A stretch of 64,000 nt of DNA from G963422595 sp963422595 (GTDB lineage: Bacteria; Pseudomonadota; Gammaproteobacteria; UBA4575), in contig OY730298.1 in NCBI GenBank assembly GCA_963422595.1, positions 682,001 through 746,000 on the forward strand. Direction: 5' to 3'. The notes under the pieces are model-generated. The model did not search any database, was not told the origin of the DNA, and worked only from the letters and a program-made list of their open reading frames with translations. The translations under genes were made by a program, and so were the position numbers. Positions 54,807 through 62,872 of the stretch are shown piece after piece; position 1 is the stretch's first letter; each line of letters opens with the position of its first letter.

Positions 54807-55479
54807 AAGTCGCCACCCCCTCGCTGCTTTATCCTGCCAGACAACCCGCGCCAGCCTGAATGGCAGCGCAGACACAAGCAGCATTTCTAATTGCCAGTAG
54901 TGCATGACGTGCAGATATGGGAAAGGTAAAACAAGCTCATAATTACGATTTATTACGACAACGTGCTGACGCTTATTGGACGCCTCAGGACGATATAATA
55001 TTTATCTCTAATAGTTTTGGTAATAATCTTAATTTATATTTATAGTTATGAACCCGACATGGGCTTGACTTTTGCCCTTAATTAGCATACAGTTCCTAAC
55101 CATAACTGCTTACGGGAAGTAGCGTAGGAAAGGGTGTATCTCGCTGCATTAAAGACGCGGTTGAAACAGCGGCTGGTTCTCATTACCGATGAGTTTTGCT
55201 TACAGACAGGGTTGTACGGCACATGGCCCATGCCTGTTGGATTCGTGGCAGGCAGGCGCGTACGCTACTCAACATCGCCAAAACATTCTGGAATCAAAAC
55301 GGGGACATCGCATGCAGGTACTGCCAGCGTCAGAGATTCTGAAAACCAGGCTGAAAACCAGGCGATGCAATACCGTAACGGTTAGGCCAACTGCTATGCG
55401 GAAGCCGCGCGGCGCGCAGCAGCAGAGCAAGCCTTGCTCCCCCTGGTAAGGCAGATGGGGCCGTAAGCTGGAGAAAATT
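54807..55479. other. Intergenic region with one dispersed repeat and no supported gene
   Basis: 673 bp between cysG and the coiled-coil gene. It contains one copy of the CTCAGGACGATATAA repeat (54978-54998). Frames 55134-55385 and 55189-55449 are open but have no ribosome site or recognisable protein pattern. I found no cobalamin riboswitch. Confidence 0.45.
54978..54998 (+). repeat. Dispersed CTCAGGACGATATAA repeat, copy 1
   Basis: GGACGCCTCAGGACGATATAA; the same 16-base core (CCTCAGGACGATATAA) recurs at 56051-56080 and 56124-56150, and with one change at 56183-56210. Confidence 0.8.
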
Positions 55480-55887
55480 ATGAATCAAATTGAAATCACC
55501 CATAGCCTGGAAGCCGTAGGCTTTGAGCGCACTCAATCAGAGGCGCTTATAAAAGCCATAGATGTTCGCGTTGGCCGCGACCATGGCGAGATGGCTACAC
55601 GCAGCGATATTCAGGCATTACGCAGTGAGATGCGCGAGATGCGTGGCGAGATACACGGTGAGATGCGCGAGATGCGTGGTGAGATACACAGTGAGATACA
55701 CAGTGAGATGCACGAGATGCGCAGTGAGATACACGGTGAGATGCGCGAGATGCGTGGTGAGATGCGCGAGATGGCTACACGTGGGGAGATGTACCGTGTG
55801 CTATGGATACAGAGCGCATCAATTGTCGGTGTGCTTCTTACAGCGCAATTAGCGATTGCTGGAGTTATTGTCCAGCTACTTCAATAA
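55480..55887 (+). CDS. Repetitive coiled-coil membrane protein (DUF1640/CCDC90-like)
   Basis: 135 residues. The N-terminal helical region (LEAVGFERTQSEALIKAI) is followed by near-identical heptad-like repeats of EMREMRGEIHG at about 50-105 and a C-terminal membrane segment (SIVGVLLTAQLAIAGVIVQLL). This is the architecture of DUF1640-type proteins. The DNA of the repeats is also nearly identical, so copy number may vary by slippage. Confidence 0.8.
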   Translation: MNQIEITHSLEAVGFERTQSEALIKAIDVRVGRDHGEMATRSDIQALRSEMREMRGEIHGEMREMRGEIHSEIHSEMHEMRSEIHGEMREMRGEMREMATRGEMYRVLWIQSASIVGVLLTAQLAIAGVIVQLLQ

Positions 55888-55896
55888 AAACTAACA

Positions 55897-55955
55897 CCCT
55901 GGGGCTTCAAGCTCTGGGGCTTCAAGCTCTGGGGCTTCAAGCTCTGGGGCTTAAC
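55897..55955. repeat. Tandem 15-bp CTGGGGCTTCAAGCT repeat
   Basis: Four successive units of about 15 bp based on CTGGGGCTTCAAG just after the stop of the coiled-coil gene, ending with GGGGCTTAACCGCCCCC, which can form a hairpin. It may act as a terminator. Confidence 0.7.
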
Positions 55956-56050
55956 CGCCCCCTCCAAGAAGGAAAGTAAATTAAGCATAACTACCAGTTA
56001 CGATTAATTTACGATTTATTTTTTAACTGACGATAAACTCACGACTGGTT

Positions 56051-56210
56051 GGACACCTCAGGACGATATAAATTTTATTTTAGGAAATTCAAAGTGCATT
56101 TTTGATTCATCCCATGTAGTTTTGACACCTCAGGACGATATAAATTTATTTTTTAACGATTAATGTGCGAACAATTAATTTAGGTGCCTCAGGACGGTAT
56201 AAATATTTTT
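56051..56210 (+). repeat. Dispersed CTCAGGACGATATAA repeats, copies 2-4
   Basis: Three copies (56051-56080, 56124-56150, 56183-56210) of the motif CCTCAGGACGATATAAA with similar flanks, spaced about 60-73 bp. The last one lies inside the first codons of btuB. With copy 1 this makes four copies near btuB. Confidence 0.8.
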
Positions 56211-58027
56211 CAACAATATTTCTGATTGCCACCTGCCTGGTGGCAGGGCAGGGTTACGTGCCCGCGCGCGCCGCGCAAGACCTGCAAGAGAAGCCAGCCG
56301 GGACCAGTACGCCAGAGGTTGTAGTGGTGACGCCTGCCAGATATGCCCAATCGGTGAAAAGTGTCGTCCCTTCAACCATAATAATTAATCGCCAGACTAT
56401 AATGCGCACCCCATCCGCGGATATCGCCGACCTGTTACGTTGGCACGCCGGCCTGGACATCGGTCGCACTGGTGGAGCCGGGCAACCGGCATCGGTTTTT
56501 ATACGCGGTACCAACAGCAACCATACCGCCGTATTGATTAACGGCATCAAAATGAACTCGGCAACCACGGGAACTCCCGCGCTGGAGATGATTCGCCCTG
56601 CCAGTGTTGAACGCATCGAAGTTATCAAAGGTCCGCGCTCCACCGTATACGGTTCAGAAGCCATAGGCGGCGTGATCAACGTCATTACACAGACCAACAA
56701 TGTCCCCCGGCCATCAGGTAATTTATATTTATCTGGTGGCAGGTATGCAACCCATGAACAAGGCATAGGGATCAAATACCATAACGACCGATTATCAGGG
56801 AATATTGCTTTCAACAGATTCGACTCCCGCGGCTTTCCGGCGAAAGAAACTTCAAACACTGATCACGGGCACAATAACGACTCGATCAACGTAAATGTAA
56901 ATACAAAAGTAGGAAAAACTCAGCTTAGGCTCGATTACTGGCTGACCGAAGGCCATACTGAGTACGACAATTTCGGTATTGATGCAGACCAGGATCGAAA
57001 AAATGCAGTTTTTAATGCAACCCTTAGCGTGCCTGTTACTGACCACTGGCAGTCTGCTTTATCAATCTCAAGAACCAAAGACGAGGGTCATCAAAACCAG
57101 AACAATGATTTTGCCATCACCGACAGATATATCTACGACTGGAAAAATGACGTTTCGCTGATAGGCAACGTTCTTACCTTAGGTGCGTCTGTGACCGACG
57201 AGGACGCGGAATCCTTGTCATTTGGAACAAACTACAAAGAAAACACGCATACTTACTCAATCTACCTGCATAACCAATCAAACAAAAACAGACATAGCTT
57301 GTTTACCTCAACCCGACATACAAAACATGAAGACTTCGATAACGCCACCACCTGGAATTTCGAGTACGGTTACGCCTTAACCAACGATGCGGGATTATTT
57401 GCCAGTATTGGCACTGGATTCAGGTCTCCGGACAGCAACGCAAGATTTGGATTTGGAGGCAACCCAAATTTACGCGAGGAGACTTCGCGAACAATTGAAA
57501 TCGGGATTAACTACAGCCTCAATGAAAATACCAGGTTATCCATGCGCGCCTTTGAGAGCAGGATTGAGGACTTAATCGAGACCATAGAAATTAATCCTGG
57601 CGCGAATATTTACGAAAATAAAAACATCAATAATGCCCGCATACAAGGCATAGATCTGGCTTTTCAACATAGCCACAATCAATGGCATCTGTCTTTAGAA
57701 GGCATTCTGCAAAACCCTCGAAATGAAACGAATGGCTCGCCCTTACTAAGGAGAGCAAAACGATCGATGACCGGGTCTTTAGAATATGAACATGAAAATT
57801 TTTTTATATTGTTAAATGGACTATTGACTTCAGAAAGAAGAGATTCCGGGGGTGTGGAATTGTCCGGTTATGGCCTGTTTAACTTATCTGCCGGATATAA
57901 ATTTCCTGGTTCTGTTTTGTCATTAAAAGTGGATAACATATTTGATAAAGACTATCAGCTGGCCTCCGGATATAACACCCCAGGCCGATCGGTTTTCGCA
58001 GAGTTACGAATCAATTTTGCAAGATAG
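56165..58027 (+). CDS. btuB: TonB-dependent outer-membrane receptor, BtuB-type (cobalamin)
   Basis: 620 residues from a GTG start. A signal peptide (TIFLIATCLVAGQ, cleavage near ARA) is followed by a TonB box region PEVVVVTPAR, a plug domain (MRTPSADIADLLRW, VLINGIK, IEVIKGPRSTVYGSEAIGGVINV, in parts) and a β-barrel ending in ELRINFAR. The best family match is BtuB, supported by the cobalamin adenosyltransferase 25 bp downstream. The N-terminal codons contain one copy of the dispersed repeat, so the true start could lie elsewhere. No cobalamin riboswitch is seen. Confidence 0.85.
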   Translation: MRTINLGASGRYKYFSTIFLIATCLVAGQGYVPARAAQDLQEKPAGTSTPEVVVVTPARYAQSVKSVVPSTIIINRQTIMRTPSADIADLLRWHAGLDIGRTGGAGQPASVFIRGTNSNHTAVLINGIKMNSATTGTPALEMIRPASVERIEVIKGPRSTVYGSEAIGGVINVITQTNNVPRPSGNLYLSGGRYATHEQGIGIKYHNDRLSGNIAFNRFDSRGFPAKETSNTDHGHNNDSINVNVNTKVGKTQLRLDYWLTEGHTEYDNFGIDADQDRKNAVFNATLSVPVTDHWQSALSISRTKDEGHQNQNNDFAITDRYIYDWKNDVSLIGNVLTLGASVTDEDAESLSFGTNYKENTHTYSIYLHNQSNKNRHSLFTSTRHTKHEDFDNATTWNFEYGYALTNDAGLFASIGTGFRSPDSNARFGFGGNPNLREETSRTIEIGINYSLNENTRLSMRAFESRIEDLIETIEINPGANIYENKNINNARIQGIDLAFQHSHNQWHLSLEGILQNPRNETNGSPLLRRAKRSMTGSLEYEHENFFILLNGLLTSERRDSGGVELSGYGLFNLSAGYKFPGSVLSLKVDNIFDKDYQLASGYNTPGRSVFAELRINFAR

Positions 58028-58052
58028 AGACACGGGCGATGCCTGTTAATTT

Positions 58053-58598
58053 ATGACCAATCGATCGCCTCAAATTTATACCAAAACAGGAGACAAGGGT
58101 GAAACAGGCCTGTCAGGCGGCAAACGTGTGCGCAAAGATTGTCCGCAGATACAAGCCATTGGCGACGTTGACGAACTCAACTGCGTAATTGGGATGGTGC
58201 TGGCACAGGAATTGCCGGACGACCTGAAGGCAATCCTGTTACAGGTACAACAACAGCTGTTTGAGCTTGGGGCCGAATTGAACTCTGCCAAACTGAACCT
58301 GCTGGCACCCGCAGCGACTACCCAGCTGGAACGGCATATCGACCACTACCACGCGCGGCTGCCACCACTGAATAACTTTATCCTGCCCGGTGGAGATTGC
58401 GCTGCCACTACGTGTCATCTGGCACGTGCCGTGTGTCGGCGTGCCGAACGCAGTGTTGTGGCACTGGGCAAGCAGCAGCAAATCAATGCCAACGTACAGA
58501 TCTACCTGAACCGGCTCTCCGACCTCCTGTTCGTGATAGTTCGGCACTTATCCGAGCGCGCCGGGCGGCAGGAAACGCCTTGGCTTAGCCAGGCCTGA
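58053..58598 (+). CDS. Cob(I)alamin adenosyltransferase, PduO type
   Basis: 181 residues. The ATP-binding N-terminus IYTKTGDKGETGLSGG and the signature FILPGGD with CRRAERSV are typical of PduO-type enzymes, which convert cob(I)alamin to adenosylcobalamin. It is directly after btuB, so import and activation of B12 are co-transcribed. Confidence 0.93.
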   Translation: MTNRSPQIYTKTGDKGETGLSGGKRVRKDCPQIQAIGDVDELNCVIGMVLAQELPDDLKAILLQVQQQLFELGAELNSAKLNLLAPAATTQLERHIDHYHARLPPLNNFILPGGDCAATTCHLARAVCRRAERSVVALGKQQQINANVQIYLNRLSDLLFVIVRHLSERAGRQETPWLSQA

Positions 58599-58628
58599 TA
58601 TAAATCCTGCCATAGCTCTGCACTCACC

Positions 58629-58800
58629 GTGACCGAACCGCCCGAGGCGCCGACTGTTGCGAGCTTATCCTTAACCAGTTTACAGGTAAGCTGGGATGTT
58701 CCGGCCAACACCGGGACCGAGATTACTGACTATGACGTGCGCTATCGGGTCGGCAGCAGTGGTAGTTGGACGAACCATGCGCACAGTGGCAGTGCGCGAG
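58629..58800 (+). pseudogene. Fibronectin type III domain fragment
   Basis: About 55 residues match a single Fn3 repeat (PPEAPTVASLSLTSLQVSW, ITDYDVRYRVGSSGSWT), after which the frame (open to 58964) becomes non-protein-like. It is probably a leftover of a large surface protein. The following bases overlap the 3' end of the convergent hvfC gene. Confidence 0.55.
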
Positions 58801-58914
58801 TAATTGCGAGATGCAGCGCAGGCGCTAATGGGTTGCCTGAAATCGTCGTCGAAGGTTACATGCCACTGGTGTTTGCGCAGGGTTTTCTGCGGGCTTGTCT
58901 ATTCCCGCCCGCCT

Positions 58915-59685
58915 CTACACTTTTTTGGTTCCCAGTAAAATATCATTGTCACGCAATTGCTTGAGTGCTTGTTCTCCGCCTTTGTATACGACTTCCGGAT
59001 TGGGATGTTGTAGAGTTTCAACAATGTCGTCCAGTAGTTGCTGGCCTGTTTTTGGGCTATCAGCTCCAATTAATCCAATCAACATCGCAGTCATAGGGGT
59101 TAGTTCCATAAAGCCCACTTTGTCCTGCTTGTCTCTGTAGATCATAAGAAAAGTAGGTTGTTCGCTTGGCTGGCATGGTTGAAAGGAAGGTTTAATTTTA
59201 TGCACTGGATAGTTATAGCTGTGCATTTGTGCCAGTGGCGATAATATCGGCACGCCTGCTATTAAATTCCCGGTTGGCTTAATATTAGTTGTATCAATTT
59301 CAATATCAGAGAAGGTTAGGTAAATTTCAATCCATTCGTAATGCGCCAGTTCTTTAATGAAGACTGGGTCTTCTGGCTGATGCTTGCGTTCTTTTTGTAG
59401 ATAAATCAGGAATTCTTGGGCGATATCTTTGAAGTAAGGGGTTTTGGATTGATGGTTTGCAAAGAAATGTCTTACCATTTTATGCCAGTTTTCATCATCA
59501 TAAAGCTTACGTAATACGGGGAAAGCATTGACGATAAACTTTTCAATATTTCGATAGAACAAACCACGATAGATTTCCATGCGTCGGTCTTCAATACCGC
59601 TTGGTGCATCGGTGTGATCAGGATCTCTTAAGTGCGCAGTAAATGCGTATTGAATTTTTTTAAACGCGGCGTTTTCTGAAGCCAT
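58915..59685 (-). CDS. hvfC: HvfC-like RiPP partner protein (DUF2063)
   Basis: 256 residues with the DUF2063 pattern: N-terminal FKKIQYAFTAHLRDPD, MEIYRGLFYRNIEKFIVNAFPVLRKL (in two parts), and a C-terminal domain. It recognises the precursor peptide and pairs with the DUF692 iron enzyme encoded 14 bp upstream. Together they modify Cys-containing precursors such as that encoded at 61282-61602. Confidence 0.85.
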   Translation of the reverse strand: MASENAAFKKIQYAFTAHLRDPDHTDAPSGIEDRRMEIYRGLFYRNIEKFIVNAFPVLRKLYDDENWHKMVRHFFANHQSKTPYFKDIAQEFLIYLQKERKHQPEDPVFIKELAHYEWIEIYLTFSDIEIDTTNIKPTGNLIAGVPILSPLAQMHSYNYPVHKIKPSFQPCQPSEQPTFLMIYRDKQDKVGFMELTPMTAMLIGLIGADSPKTGQQLLDDIVETLQHPNPEVVYKGGEQALKQLRDNDILLGTKKV

Positions 59686-59699
59686 ACCTGGATGATGAG

Positions 59700-60566
59700 T
59701 TAACTTGCTTGGGAAAGTGTTGCTTCAGCCACATTCCATTTTTTTTGTAATTTGCGAATGGTATGCACTTCTTCTATCAGCACTTCGAGTGGAGGAAAAT
59801 TGAAGTCTCTTTCCAATAGTGTTGGGAATATGCCAAATAGTTCATAGGCCTTGTCTAACAAATTCCAAACCGGCTCAATAACGTTTGCACCATGCGTATC
59901 AACGATTAGGTCTTTTGCTTCATTAAAGTGACCAGCTATGTGACAGTAGGCTATACGTTCACTTGGTAGAGAGCGTAGAAATTCAACCGCATCATAACGG
60001 TGATTTACAGAGTTTACATATACATTATTGACATCCAGCAACAAATCGCAATCAGCTTCTTCCAATACGGTATTGATAAATTCTATTTCATCTATTTCTT
60101 TGCCGGGCGCGGCGTAATAAGAGGCATTCTCTATCGCGATTCTCCTTTCCAGTATTTCCTGTACTCGTTTGATTCTGGCTGCAACGTAGTGTGCGGCTTC
60201 ACCAGTAAATGGAATTGGCATTAAGTCGTATAGATGCCCATGGTCAGAGCAGTAGCTTAAGTGTTCACTGTAACAGCGGATATTGAATTTATCTAAGAAT
60301 TTCTTGACGTCCAGCACTAAGGGTTCATCCAGTGGAGCAGGACCCCCAAGCGATAAAGACAAACCATGCGTCACAAAAGGAACTTGTTCTGTAAAAGCAT
60401 GGAAACGTTTGCCCAATTTCCCACCGATGCCAATCCAGTTTTCTGGCGCAACTTCCATGAAGTCGACTTCAGTTGGAAAACTTGCCTCCAGCTCATTCAA
60501 CAAATCGCGTCGTAACCCAAGGCCGGAACCTGTTACAGGATATGTTTTTTGTAGATTGATGCTCAT
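59700..60566 (-). CDS. hvfB: HvfB/MbnB-like DUF692 multinuclear iron oxidase
   Basis: 288 residues. The DUF692 TIM-barrel pattern is clear: GLGLRRDL, PENWIGIGG, the metal-site SEHLSY, and LLDVNNVYVNSVNH with further His/Asp/Glu ligands (AGHFNEAK, DTHG). The family uses a di- or tri-iron centre to convert cysteines of a precursor peptide into oxazolone-thioamide or related groups. In HvfABC systems the product binds copper. ATG start with a spaced upstream region. Confidence 0.9.
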   Translation of the reverse strand: MSINLQKTYPVTGSGLGLRRDLLNELEASFPTEVDFMEVAPENWIGIGGKLGKRFHAFTEQVPFVTHGLSLSLGGPAPLDEPLVLDVKKFLDKFNIRCYSEHLSYCSDHGHLYDLMPIPFTGEAAHYVAARIKRVQEILERRIAIENASYYAAPGKEIDEIEFINTVLEEADCDLLLDVNNVYVNSVNHRYDAVEFLRSLPSERIAYCHIAGHFNEAKDLIVDTHGANVIEPVWNLLDKAYELFGIFPTLLERDFNFPPLEVLIEEVHTIRKLQKKWNVAEATLSQAS

Positions 60567-60691
60567 TTAATGTAAGGTTTTATTCTTGGGTTAAATAGAC
60601 TTCATTATTGCCTGAGGAGCTTGCGCATAGTGAACGCCAGTTATTCTGAAATGTATTATGCACCTCTGCTTCAATGGCATTATGATGACTT

Positions 60692-61000
60692 TTATTTATG
60701 CCTTACCGGGTTATGGGGAAGCATGATATGGGAAAATACGTGCTGAGTGTCTGTAAACACCTCAACCATCACGCTGTGGCAAGAACCTGTGAGAAGACCC
60801 AAAAACGCGAGATTTTCAGTAATGGTAAGTCTGTTCAGTAAAGTAAAATCAAGTGGATGAACTCTTGAACGGAGATAAGATAATAATGTATGTATATTTT
60901 CCGGAATTGGTTTGGACGTATTGATCAGTGATACGTCATATTTATACTGATAATATGCTTTTTTTAGTCGCGGCGTAAAAGTTAGTAGATTTTTAGGCAT
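60692..61000 (-). CDS. Hypothetical 102-residue protein between hvfA and hvfB
   Basis: A frame of plausible protein composition (TPRLKKAYYQYKYDVSLI, LTITENLAFLGLLTG) without a clear ribosome site or known motif. It lies where other Hvf/Buf loci may carry small genes. Real status uncertain. Confidence 0.4.
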   Translation of the reverse strand: MPKNLLTFTPRLKKAYYQYKYDVSLINTSKPIPENIHTLLSYLRSRVHPLDFTLLNRLTITENLAFLGLLTGSCHSVMVEVFTDTQHVFSHIMLPHNPVRHK

Positions 61001-61088
61001 TTATCTGTCTTGGAATGATACTTGATCCGGGTCATCTTAGGTTGTAACTACAGTAGCTGAAAAGATATACGGGAAGAGATGGCGTGCT

Positions 61089-61117
61089 TGTTCAGACCGT
61101 TCGGTCGATCTGAACAA
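61089..61117. promoter_or_regulatory. Inverted repeat upstream of the hypothetical/hvfB genes
   Basis: TTGTTCAGA (61089-61097) and TCTGAACAA (61109-61117) are exact inverted arms of 9 bp, with an inner CCG-TT-CGG. It lies between the hvfA terminator and the next minus-strand gene, so it is a candidate operator for hvfBC or a hairpin. Confidence 0.5.
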
Positions 61118-61150
61118 ACGGTGGCTGATTATTTATATGATACTGGATAC

Positions 61151-61185
61151 TTAAAAATGGCAAACATAATGTTCGCCATTTTTAA
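61151..61185 (-). terminator. Bidirectional hairpin terminator after hvfA
   Basis: TTAAAAATGGC (61151-61161) and GCCATTTTTAA (61175-61185) form an 11-bp perfect stem with a 13-nt loop and a built-in T-run on both strands. It lies about 96 bp past the hvfA stop, so a monocistronic hvfA transcript is expected, as is common for abundant RiPP precursors. Confidence 0.75.
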
Positions 61186-61281
61186 GCCTTGTGAATGTAA
61201 GGGTTGGTTTAACTGCGGTATTTCCTTTAGTTGTCTTTCTTTTCCCCACATTTCCCTTCACCGCATTTTCCTTCCGCACTC

Positions 61282-61602
61282 TTACTCTTCGTCGCCACCT
61301 TCTGCTGCGGCTTCGTCGCCACCTTCTGCTGCGGCTTCATCACCACTTTTTTCCCCACATTTCCCTTCACCGCATTTTCCTTCGCCACATTTTCCTTCCG
61401 CGTTCTTATCTTCGTCACCACCTTCTGCTGCGGCTTCGTCACCACTTTTTTCCCCACTGTCTGCGATCATATAACCAGAGGAAAGCGTAGTAATTCCAAA
61501 GGGGTTGGATTCAGCACTTACTGCTGGAATTGCGAGTACGCTCGCGGCAAGAGCTGCGCCTATGGCGGCGGCAAGAGGGTTTAGTTCAGTTTTATCAGAC
61601 AT
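61282..61602 (-). CDS. hvfA: HvfA-like RiPP precursor with EGKCG copper-binding repeats
   Basis: 106 residues. A Sec signal (AAAIGAALAASVLAIPAVSA) is followed by a short spacer and a low-complexity region of SGDEAAAEGGDE units flanking three EGKCG repeats (EGKCGEGKCGEGKCG). The EGKCG repeat is the signature of HvfA, whose cysteines are modified by HvfBC to give a copper-chelating product. The codons are also repetitive, so repeat number may vary. It is followed by its own terminator; hvfB and hvfC are about 0.7-2.4 kb downstream on the same strand. Confidence 0.85.
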   Translation of the reverse strand: MSDKTELNPLAAAIGAALAASVLAIPAVSAESNPFGITTLSSGYMIADSGEKSGDEAAAEGGDEDKNAEGKCGEGKCGEGKCGEKSGDEAAAEGGDEAAAEGGDEE

Positions 61603-61823
61603 ATTTTTTCTCCTGTATAAGGTTGATTCGGTAGATATTTAATACATCAAATTATTGCTATCATTTTATGTACCAATTCTTAATGTATTCCATTAATACT
61701 AAGTTTTAATCAGTTTTCCATTAAGGCATTGGTATTTGCTGGCATTATGTATGTTTGTGTGTACTACCTCTGATAAGTTCATTATTACCAAGTTGTTTCA
61801 GAAAATACAAGATTTTTACTGCC

Positions 61824-62453
61824 TTACACTTTTTTGCGGTACTCACAGAGATCGAAAATTAAACACTTATCGCACTTGGGTTTGCGTGCAGTACAAGTGT
61901 ATCGACCATGCAAAATCAACCAATGATGGGCATGTAATTTGTATTCATCGGGAACCAATTTATTCAGTTTTTGTTCGACTTCCAGAACGTTTCCTCCAAC
62001 AGCGATGCCAGTGCGGTTTGAAACCCGGAATATGTGAGTATCCACAGCAATCGTGGGTTGCCCAAATGCGTTATTAAGCACCACGTTCGCAGTTTTTCTA
62101 CCCACGCCGGGCAAGGTCTGCAAGGTTTCGCGATCTTGAGGAATTCGACTCCCAAATTTCTCAACAAGAATTTTACTGGTGTTAATTATATTTTTTGCTT
62201 TACTGTTATACAGCCCTATTGATTTAATGTAAGCCGTTAGTTTTTCCTCTCCCAATTCAAGCATTTTTTTTGGCGTGTTGGCTATCTTATAAAGGTTTTT
62301 AGTAGCTTTATTTACACTTATATCTGTGGCTTGCGCAGATAAAATTACGGCTACCAGCAGTTCAAAATTAGATTTGTGATTGAGTTCGGTTCTGGGAGTA
62401 GGGTTGACTTTTTTTAGTCGCTGAAAAATTTTCTTGCATTTCTCTTTGTTCAT
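61824..62453 (-). CDS. nth: Endonuclease III (DNA N-glycosylase/AP lyase)
   Basis: 209 residues. The helix-hairpin-helix with the catalytic Lys is LPGVGRKTANVV; the catalytic Asp is in AVDTHIFRV. The C-terminal [4Fe-4S] loop C-x6-C-x2-C-x5-C is visible as CTARKPKCDKCLIFDLC. It removes oxidised pyrimidines in base-excision repair. It follows the ferredoxin gene by 1 bp. Confidence 0.96.
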   Translation of the reverse strand: MNKEKCKKIFQRLKKVNPTPRTELNHKSNFELLVAVILSAQATDISVNKATKNLYKIANTPKKMLELGEEKLTAYIKSIGLYNSKAKNIINTSKILVEKFGSRIPQDRETLQTLPGVGRKTANVVLNNAFGQPTIAVDTHIFRVSNRTGIAVGGNVLEVEQKLNKLVPDEYKLHAHHWLILHGRYTCTARKPKCDKCLIFDLCEYRKKV

Positions 62454-62454
62454 A

Positions 62455-62871
62455 CTAAAAAATTTTATTTTGGCGATTTAACAGTTCATTTTTTTTGCGT
62501 TCGAATGCCGTTTGGTTTGCCTGTTTGATGTGCTTAAGCCTGAGAGTGCGTTGTTTTTTGTTACTGCGTAAGCATGCCGCAAATACCTTCTTTAGTTCTC
62601 GTTGTTGATCTGAAGAAATACTTTCACAAACCTCCTTAAAATAAGTGTTCGTTTCTATATTTATACAATCCACGGGACATGGATGGATACATAGCTTGCA
62701 GCCAGTGCAATACTGGGTAATGACGGTGTGCATGTATTTGGAAGCCCCAATGATTGCATCAAATGGACAAGCCTTGATGCAAAGTGTACAGCCAATGCAC
62801 CGCTCTTCATCAATGCGAGCGATAAATTTACCGGTTGGAATTACAGATGCATTATTATTGTTCACCAGCAC
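62455..62871 (-). CDS. rnfB: RnfB-like two-cluster ferredoxin
   Basis: 138 residues. Two [4Fe-4S] motifs, CIGCTLCIKACP and CTGCKLCIHPCP, are followed by a basic C-terminal helix. Compared with full RnfB/RsxB (about 190 residues) the N-terminal membrane helix and the first cluster domain are absent. A short form next to nth and metG occurs in other gammaproteobacteria (recalled). It is not accompanied by other rnf genes here. Confidence 0.8.
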   Translation of the reverse strand: MLVNNNNASVIPTGKFIARIDEERCIGCTLCIKACPFDAIIGASKYMHTVITQYCTGCKLCIHPCPVDCINIETNTYFKEVCESISSDQQRELKKVFAACLRSNKKQRTLRLKHIKQANQTAFERKKNELLNRQNKIF

Positions 62872-62872
62872 T

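Noticed and set aside
55134..55449. Two overlapping plus-strand frames after cysG
   Set aside because: No ribosome site, unnatural composition and no family pattern; possibly degraded sequence.
54807..56164. Cobalamin riboswitch upstream of btuB
   Set aside because: The conserved B12-box elements (for example GCCACTG preceded by the long paired region) were not found before btuB; the only such strings are inside coding genes.
61079..61584. Plus-strand frames rich in Ser/Pro/His opposite hvfA
   Set aside because: They are antisense reflections of the EGKCG/EGGDE repeat codons and have no ribosome sites.
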